From Blastocladiella britannica (taxonomy: Eukaryota; Blastocladiomycota; Blastocladiomycetes; Blastocladiales; Blastocladiaceae), in NCBI GenBank assembly GCA_025349905.2, contig MU625041.1, positions 1 to 13,277 on the forward strand: a stretch of 13,277 nt of DNA, given 5' to 3'. Shown piece by piece: positions 9,117 through 13,277 of this stretch (positions within the stretch are counted from its first letter, which is position 1; the number at the start of each line of letters is the position of its first letter). Under the pieces are notes generated by a model. It had not been told where the DNA came from. It saw only the letters and a program-made list of their open reading frames with translations, and did not search any database. The position numbers and the translations under genes were made by a program.

Positions 9117-10410
9117 ATGGGTCGCATGCACGCTCCTGGTAAGGGTATTTCGTCGTCGGCGCTGCCCTACCGCCGCTCGCCCCCGTCGTGGTGCAAGGTC
9201 ACCCCCCAGAAGGTGGTCGAGTCCATCTGCAAGTTTGCCAAGAAGGGCATGACCCCGTCGCAGATCGGCGTTGTCCTTCGTGACTCGCACGGTGTTCCCC
9301 AGGTCAAGAACATCACCGGTAACAAGGTTCTCCGTATCCTCAAGTCCAACGGTACTTTACACTTTATTTTAACAACGCCGTCTGTCATTTTGGCCTCTAC
9401 ATGTGTCTGTTTTTTTGGCTTTTTTTTTTCTTTATTTTGCCATCGGTTTTATATGATGAGATGCTTTTATTCTTCCACGTTGGTCCGTGTTTATGACTTA
9501 CCGCCACGGTGTATCCGGGCAACACTTGTGATTTCAACGAGCCCCTGTCTGATTTACCTCGATGGCAATCTTTTTTTAAATTTCCAAATTCATTCACTCG
9601 CATGTTTTTGCTGTTCAATGACGACCCCCTTTCTTTATGTCTACATCTTGAGATCCATACTGACATGAAATAAATAATAAAAGGCCTCGCCCCCGAGATC
9701 CCCGAGGACCTGTACCACCTTATTAAGAAGGCCGTGTCGGTGCGCAAGCACATGGAGCGCAACCGCAAGGATCGTGACTCCAAGTTCCGCCTCATTCTCA
9801 TCGAGTCGCGTATTCACCGTCTTGCCCGCTACTACAAGACCGTTGGCCAGCTTCCCCCCACCTGGAAGTAGTGCGTACCCCTCCCTTTATTCCTTTATTA
9901 TGTCCGACTTGCATCGTGTGCGTGTGTATATTGTTGCCGATTGGGTCACATCTCCCTTGGGGAGGTGTCCCGGTTGCTACTCCCCTCTTTCACCGTTTTG
10001 CCACTGCCCTCGACGTGCCCGTTTCGGAGGGCGCCAGAGGCAGTTGGGATCATGGAACTGGCGAATCATCCTTGAATTTCACTTGCTTAAGGGAAAGTGA
10101 GATCCCCTGGACGTTGGGTGAGTTACTTCTTGTCAACAAAAGTGTGATGTCTTTGTGACTTAGTTTATCCACCCATCTTGTTCATTTGATATGGGATTAT
10201 GCAACAGTATCCGAGTCCGACCCGGAGCCAGGTTTTCCTTTTTTTGTAAGGGGAACTTGGTGATGATGGAGATCGATACACGCACTCGATGCTTGTTGTT
10301 TTTTTTTGTTGCTGCTGCTGCGATTGCAAGTCGGACCTTCTTTAAACTGACCACCCTTGTTTATTTTTCTCAGCGAGTCGTCGAACGCCGGCGCCCTTGT
10401 TGGCTTGTAA
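9117..10410 (+). CDS. RPS13: 40S ribosomal protein S13 (uS15)
   Basis: Exons 9117-9351, 9684-9870 and 10374-10410 encode 152 residues, against about 151 in other eukaryotes. uS15 binds 18S rRNA in the small ribosomal subunit. Family sequence is clear throughout: [76 protein letters not shown] and LPPTWK. Reading exon 2 onward meets TAG right after LPPTWK, which would remove the conserved tail. Instead, splicing at GTGCGT (9871) to an acceptor CAG at 10371-10373 restores [12 protein letters not shown], matching the family ending YESSTASALV. The introns, 332 and 503 nt, are far longer than all others in the window (54-97 nt), and intron 1 holds a snoRNA. The 5' flank (about 9076-9096) is rich in C and T. 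The stop is 67 bp before the GPI14 start. Confidence 0.95.
9439..9566 (+). ncRNA. U18: Intronic box C/D snoRNA, U18 (SNORD18) homologue
   Basis: The RNA lies in RPS13 intron 1 and has the full box C/D layout. A perfect 7-bp terminal stem joins GCCATCG (9439-9445) to CGATGGC (9560-9566). Box C is ATGATGA (9453-9459) and box D is CTGA (9549-9552). Inside, TTGGTCCGTGTTT (9480-9492) sits directly before a D'-like ATGA (9493-9496). It is a 13-nt perfect complement to AAACACGGACCAA, a highly conserved piece of 25S/28S rRNA. By the D'+5 rule the A, and at +6 the C, of the target ACGG would be 2'-O-methylated, matching the two known U18 sites (A649 and C650 in yeast 25S). A small ACCG-CCA-CGGT hairpin (9500-9510) and a weak C'-like GTGATTT (9528-9534) follow. 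The target sequence and site numbers are recalled, not searched. Confidence 0.85.
9871..10373 (+). other. Long structured RPS13 intron 2, possible further non-coding RNA
   Basis: This 503-nt intron separates exon 2 from the 37-nt last exon. It contains several exact stems: ACATCTCC/GGAGGTGT (9948-9955 with 9961-9968, one G-T pair), GCCCTC/GAGGGC (10006-10011 with 10027-10032) which competes or stacks with outer ACTGCC/GGCAGT (10003-10008 with 10039-10044), and GGGATC/GATCCC (10046-10051 with 10101-10106) enclosing TCACTT/AAGTGA (10079-10084 with 10095-10100). I could not match it to a named RNA. It has no H box and ACA box in the right places that I can defend. Confidence 0.45.
10260..10350 (+). 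ncRNA. Weak box C/D snoRNA candidate in RPS13 intron 2
   Basis: GTGATGA (10260-10266) fits box C exactly and CTGA (10347-10350) fits box D, 91 nt apart including boxes, in the same strand as the host gene. The flanks pair poorly next to the boxes (only an AAGGG/CCCTT pairing can be drawn further out). I recognise no rRNA complement upstream of box D. This may be chance. Confidence 0.25.
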
Positions 10411-10477
10411 GCATCTTGCATGCGAACCAGGTCTTGATTTTATGTTTTTCTCTTCAAGTCAAAAATATATTTCCATC

Positions 10478-11846
10478 ATGTCCGCCATCAAAACTTTACC
10501 AAATTCCAATAAAGATAAAACATGGCCGTGGCTCTTGGTTGCGGGCACCGCGCTCCGGATCGGCATGCTCATATACGGCGCCTGGCAGGATGCAAACTTG
10601 CCCGTGCCGTACACCGACATTGATTACCGAGTCTTCACGGACGCGGCGGCGGCCGTCGCAAAACATGGATCGCCATACGACCGCGCAACGTACCGGTACA
10701 CGCCGCTGCTCGCGTGGCTCCTGGTGCCGCAGATCTGGCTTGGGTGGGACGTGTGGGGTAAACTGTTGTTTGTGGCTGCGGACTTGGTGACGGCAGTGGT
10801 GGTGCGGGCACTGACGATCGATGCGATCGAAAAGCAGAGCCATGGAGAACGTAATGGTAAGGCCCGCGCATCGTGGCTCACGGCAGCGTGCTGGCTGCTC
10901 AACCCGTTCGTGGCCAACATTTCGACTCGGGGGTCGGCGGAATCCATCATGTGCGCACTGTGCACGGCCGTGGCGCTCGCGCTGGCTCGGGGCCGGACCA
11001 CCACCGCCGCGGTGCTGTTTGGCGTCGCCGTGCACCTCAAAATATACCCGGTGCTGTACGTGGTTCCGGTCATGGTGGCGACTTTGGTTCCACCGAACGG
11101 CGGTTGGTCATGGCAACGGGTTAGAGCGGCCGCGGCGTTCGCGGGCACCAGCTTTGCGACGTTTGCGGCGCTCGCGGTGATCATGGTCGGCATCTACGGC
11201 CGCCCGTTCGTCGACCACGCGTACCTGTACCACGTCACCCGGTCCGATCACCGCCACAACTTTTCCGTGTGGTGGTACGCGCTCTCGTTGCGGCACTCGG
11301 CCGCCGCGGCCACGTCTGGATCAGCGACATCAGCAGCGGCGGTGCCAGTGGCTTCGGCCGCAGCCCTGATCCCGTTCGCGGCCCAGTTACTGGTGACCCT
11401 GGCCCTTGGGATCAAGTACGCACGAACCGACCTGGTGGTGGCCATGTGGGCGCAGACATTTGCGTTCGTGGCATTCAATAAGGTCATGACGAGCCAGTAC
11501 TTTATGTGGTGGCTGTGCTACTTGCCCGTGGTGATCGTGTACCTGCGTCCCGTGTCTTGGCGACGGGCGGCGACGTGGGTGGGTGTGTGGGTTGGTGCTC
11601 AGGTACGCTACGATCCATCTTTTTTTTTTTTCGAACTTTGGATTGACTAATGGGTGAGAATAATAGGGCCTCTGGCTGAGCTTCGCGTTTCAGCTCGAGT
11701 TTCGCGCGGCGCCAGTGTACAAAGAGATCTTTTACGCGTCGGTCGCGCTGTTTGCAGTGCACATTGGGTTGCTGGTGCAGGCAATAAGGCTCATTGCCGC
11801 CGCCGCCGCCGATCCCCCCATTGCTGCCAAGAAAAAGTCCGAGTAA
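10478..11846 (+). CDS. GPI14: GPI mannosyltransferase I catalytic subunit (PIG-M / Gpi14)
   Basis: Exons 10478-11602 and 11667-11846 join in phase to 434 residues. PIG-M adds the first mannose to the GPI anchor precursor in the ER lumen, using dolichol-phosphate mannose. The protein is a multi-pass membrane protein. The GT-C DxD motif is YTDIDY (D47, D49) in the first luminal loop, followed by SPYDRATYRYTPLLAW, then NPFVANISTRGSAES, HLKIYPVLY, YLYHVTRSDHRHNFSVWW and FVAFNKVMTSQYFMWW, all PIG-M hallmarks. The C-terminus ends KKSE, a KKxx dilysine ER-retrieval signal that fits ER residence. The 64-nt intron has a good branch-point context (TTGACTAAT). An in-frame ATG at 10442 could add 12 residues; 10478 is preferred because it leaves more room after the RPS13 stop at 10410. 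The stop is 6 bp from that of convergent PSF3. Confidence 0.93.
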
Positions 11847-11852
11847 TTTATC

Positions 11853-12827
11853 TTACATTTGATGAATTCCATTAATTGTACTTTGCTGCTGCGCCAAGAC
11901 CCGCGACGTTTGAATCCGTCGCGGCGCACTCATGGTCCATTTCTTCATGGCTTGGTGCGCGTCCTGCCCGATCTTGAGAACTATGTGCAAGTAGTGGTGA
12001 GATCAACTGCGCTTCATGAAGGGATGTAGTACGTACTCTCGCGCTCGGTCAGGTCCAGCGACTGCACAAACTCGGATGAGTGCTCCTCGAGCGGCGTTTG
12101 CGTGTGGTTCATGATCAGTGGCAGTCGGTTTGCAAATGCCTATGTTTTCAATTATGAGTACAATAAAAGTCAGGCCGAAAGATGAAAAATGTACCTCGGA
12201 CACTGCCTGCGCCAGGTTAGACGCGATCGGATTGGATACTCTGCACATAAGATCAAAAAATCAGGTCTGTTTTTTGCGTTCGCAGCTAAAGAAGGGAGCA
12301 CATACATTTGAATGAACTTGATCGCAAATAAATAGTAGTAGGGACATTGCGCGTGCAAATTGACTTTGGGAGCCGACGCGCGCAGGCCCCGCAGGACCGG
12401 ATCCGTGAATGGTTTTGGGAGATCCGGTTCCACGTATGCTCTACATGTGTCCAAGAATGCTTTAAGTTTACAGCGACCTACTGACTGGAAATGGAGAACG
12501 TACTCGGCAATCAAAGGTTCGGCGATCCACATTGGCAGACTGATTTTGGTGCCCTCGAGGATCTAAATATCATTTATGAGTCTTGAGAAAAGTGATTGGA
12601 AAAGTTAGATACTAACGTCGTCCGTGTCTTCGGTGCCCTCGAGAAAGCCGAGGCCGGGCACAGTGACGAGGAACGTCGCGGGGAAGACCTGAGATATTTT
12701 GATTGAAGCGTCAATTTTACGACATGAAATGAATAAAAATAAGAAACACCTGCTGGTCGGCCAGAATGGCATCGATGTCGTAATAGTCGGCACCCCCGCC
12801 GTCGGCCTCGTTGAAATCAAAGTCCAT
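11853..12827 (-). CDS. PSF3: GINS complex subunit Psf3
   Basis: Seven exons in coding order, 12827-12750, 12688-12617, 12562-12504, 12440-12306, 12240-12195, 12139-12037 and 11980-11853, encode 206 residues, close to the family length. GINS joins Cdc45 and Mcm2-7 to form the replicative helicase. Visible family blocks: DYYDIDAILAD at the N-terminus, TFLVTVPGLGFLEG, GTKISLPMWIAE, LPKPF, VNLHAQCPYYYLFAIKF, and LTEREILKIGQDA....KKW. Introns are 61, 54, 63, 65, 55 and 56 nt, the densest splitting in the window. For intron 3 two donors keep frame. GTACGT at 12503 is chosen over GTCAGT at 12485 because it gives an ungapped family alignment through MWIAEPLIAEAYVEPDLPK. Intron 3 (63 nt) has no in-frame stop if retained. 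Exon 2's outer border relies on the codon frame and could be off by one base. Confidence 0.9.
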
Positions 12828-13198
12828 TTCGATATGGAATGTCGTGGAAGGTCTTTCAGGGTTTTTAAGAGTGAGAACGCGAGAGCAAAAAAGCCATTCT
12901 CCAGGTCCGAATATATTATATCTTAAAGCACATCTGATTCAACCAGACCGGAATCCACTGGAAAAGCTGAAACTCGTGATCTCGACCCTGAACTTAACCA
13001 GGTACGCCAAAAGGAAAGGCCTAATCGAGAAAGGGTGGGAGTGAACCCAGATAAAGGGGGGGGGGAAGACGAAACTGCCTAGGTGTAAAAGAAAAGGAAA
13101 AAAAAGACAAAAACACAAGACAAAACAAAAGAAAAGTCGAAAAAAACGAGAGCAAAAAAGAGAATGGACGAGAGCAAAAAAAAGAGAGGAAAAACACC
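12828..13198. other. Intergenic region upstream of PSF3 with a purine-rich tract
   Basis: No gene is supported in this stretch. Next to PSF3 it should hold that gene's promoter; on the minus strand TAAGATATAATATATT (around 12910-12925) is a possible TATA-like element about 85-100 bp upstream of the ATG. A run of ten G occurs at 13056-13065. From about 13085 to 13195 the plus strand is almost all A and G with scattered C, built of GAAAA and GAGCAAAAA-like units. On the minus strand this is a pyrimidine-rich 3' flank of the gene ending at 13199. Confidence 0.5.
13085..13195. repeat. Purine-rich low-complexity tract
   Basis: About 110 bp dominated by A with G, including a near repeat ACGAGAGCAAAAAA (around 13146-13159 and 13168-13181). 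It lies between the PSF3 promoter side and the stop codon of the partial gene at the window end. Read on the minus strand it would be a T/C-rich 3' UTR. Confidence 0.6.
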
Positions 13199-13277
13199 CT
13201 ACGGCGTCACCACGGCCGCCTCAGTCGGGGCCACCACAGCCGCGTTGGCGTTGGCCCTGATCTTGGCCTCGACCGCT
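13199..13277 (-). CDS. C-terminal end of an unidentified protein (partial)
   Basis: On the minus strand an open frame enters from the window edge and ends in TAG at 13201-13199. It encodes 25 residues, ending in AAVVAPTEAAVVTP, preceded by AVEAKIRANAN. Third codon positions are strongly G/C, as in the other genes here, and composition changes sharply at the stop to a T/C-rich flank, which supports coding. The sequence is too short and too Ala/Val-rich to assign a family. It would be a tandem neighbour of PSF3 on the same strand. Confidence 0.45.
   Translation of the reverse strand, partial: AVEAKIRANANAAVVAPTEAAVVTP

Noticed and set aside
9439..9566. U14 snoRNA, the usual vertebrate RPS13 intron guest
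   Set aside because: The U14 18S-complementary core is absent, while the U18 guide to 28S is present at 13 of 13 positions.
9869..9871. TAG as the true end of RPS13
   Set aside because: It would remove the conserved YESS..A.ALV tail, which is found downstream in frame behind a proper donor and acceptor.
10496..11193. Minus-strand open frames opposite GPI14
   Set aside because: They are shadows of GC-rich codons of a clear PIG-M gene and show no family features.
12900..13000. tRNA-like GGTTGAATC on the minus strand upstream of PSF3
   Set aside because: It departs from the B box consensus, and no A box, acceptor stem or cloverleaf can be drawn around it.
1..13277. Mobile elements, CRISPR arrays, viral insertions or a clustered defence or metabolic system
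   Set aside because: No transposase, reverse transcriptase, terminal repeats, spaced repeats or pathway genes were seen; nearly all of the window is explained by eight ordinary genes.

Overview
The window is about 13.3 kb of gene-dense nuclear DNA from a eukaryote, most likely a fungus. The clues are 25 short spliceosomal introns, fungal-type sequence in the NOP12 and DSN1 homologues, a fungal-type vacuolar ATPase subunit d, use of the standard genetic code and GC-rich third codon positions. An early-diverging lineage such as Blastocladiomycota or chytrids is possible, but I cannot place it from sequence alone. There are no mobile elements, CRISPR arrays, tRNA or rRNA genes. Apart from one secreted metallopeptidase-like gene, every recognised gene is core eukaryotic housekeeping; I found no obvious new multigene system.

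Layout, left to right: VMA6/ATP6V0D, V-ATPase subunit d (+, 374-1682); NOP12/RBM34, nucleolar RRM protein (-, 1694-3538); RSM22/METTL17, mitochondrial ribosome assembly protein (-, 3646-5626); DSN1/MIS13, kinetochore subunit (+, 5676-7299); a secreted, C-terminally membrane-anchored HEXXH metallopeptidase-like protein (-, 7362-8894); RPS13/uS15 (+, 9117-10410) with two unusually long introns; GPI14/PIG-M mannosyltransferase (+, 10478-11846); PSF3, a GINS subunit (-, 11853-12827); and the C-terminal end of an unidentified minus-strand gene (13199-13277). All eight complete genes contain introns. I rebuilt the exons by joining homologous peptide blocks at GT..AG sites that keep the reading frame.

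Packing is extreme. Two convergent pairs have stop codons only 11 bp and 6 bp apart. The divergent pair RSM22/DSN1 has start codons 49 bp apart. RPS13 ends 67 bp before the GPI14 start. mRNAs of neighbouring genes must therefore overlap, either in sense or in antisense.

The most informative non-coding element is a box C/D snoRNA in RPS13 intron 1 that I identify as U18 (SNORD18). It has a 7-bp terminal stem, C and D boxes, and a 13-nt guide complementary to a conserved stretch of 25S/28S rRNA. RPS13 intron 2 (503 nt) is also structured and may carry further RNA. The last RPS13 exon is only 37 nt and is easily missed. The genes do not form a functional pathway; the window looks like ordinary compact chromosome with translation-related genes (NOP12, RSM22, RPS13 plus U18) scattered through it.
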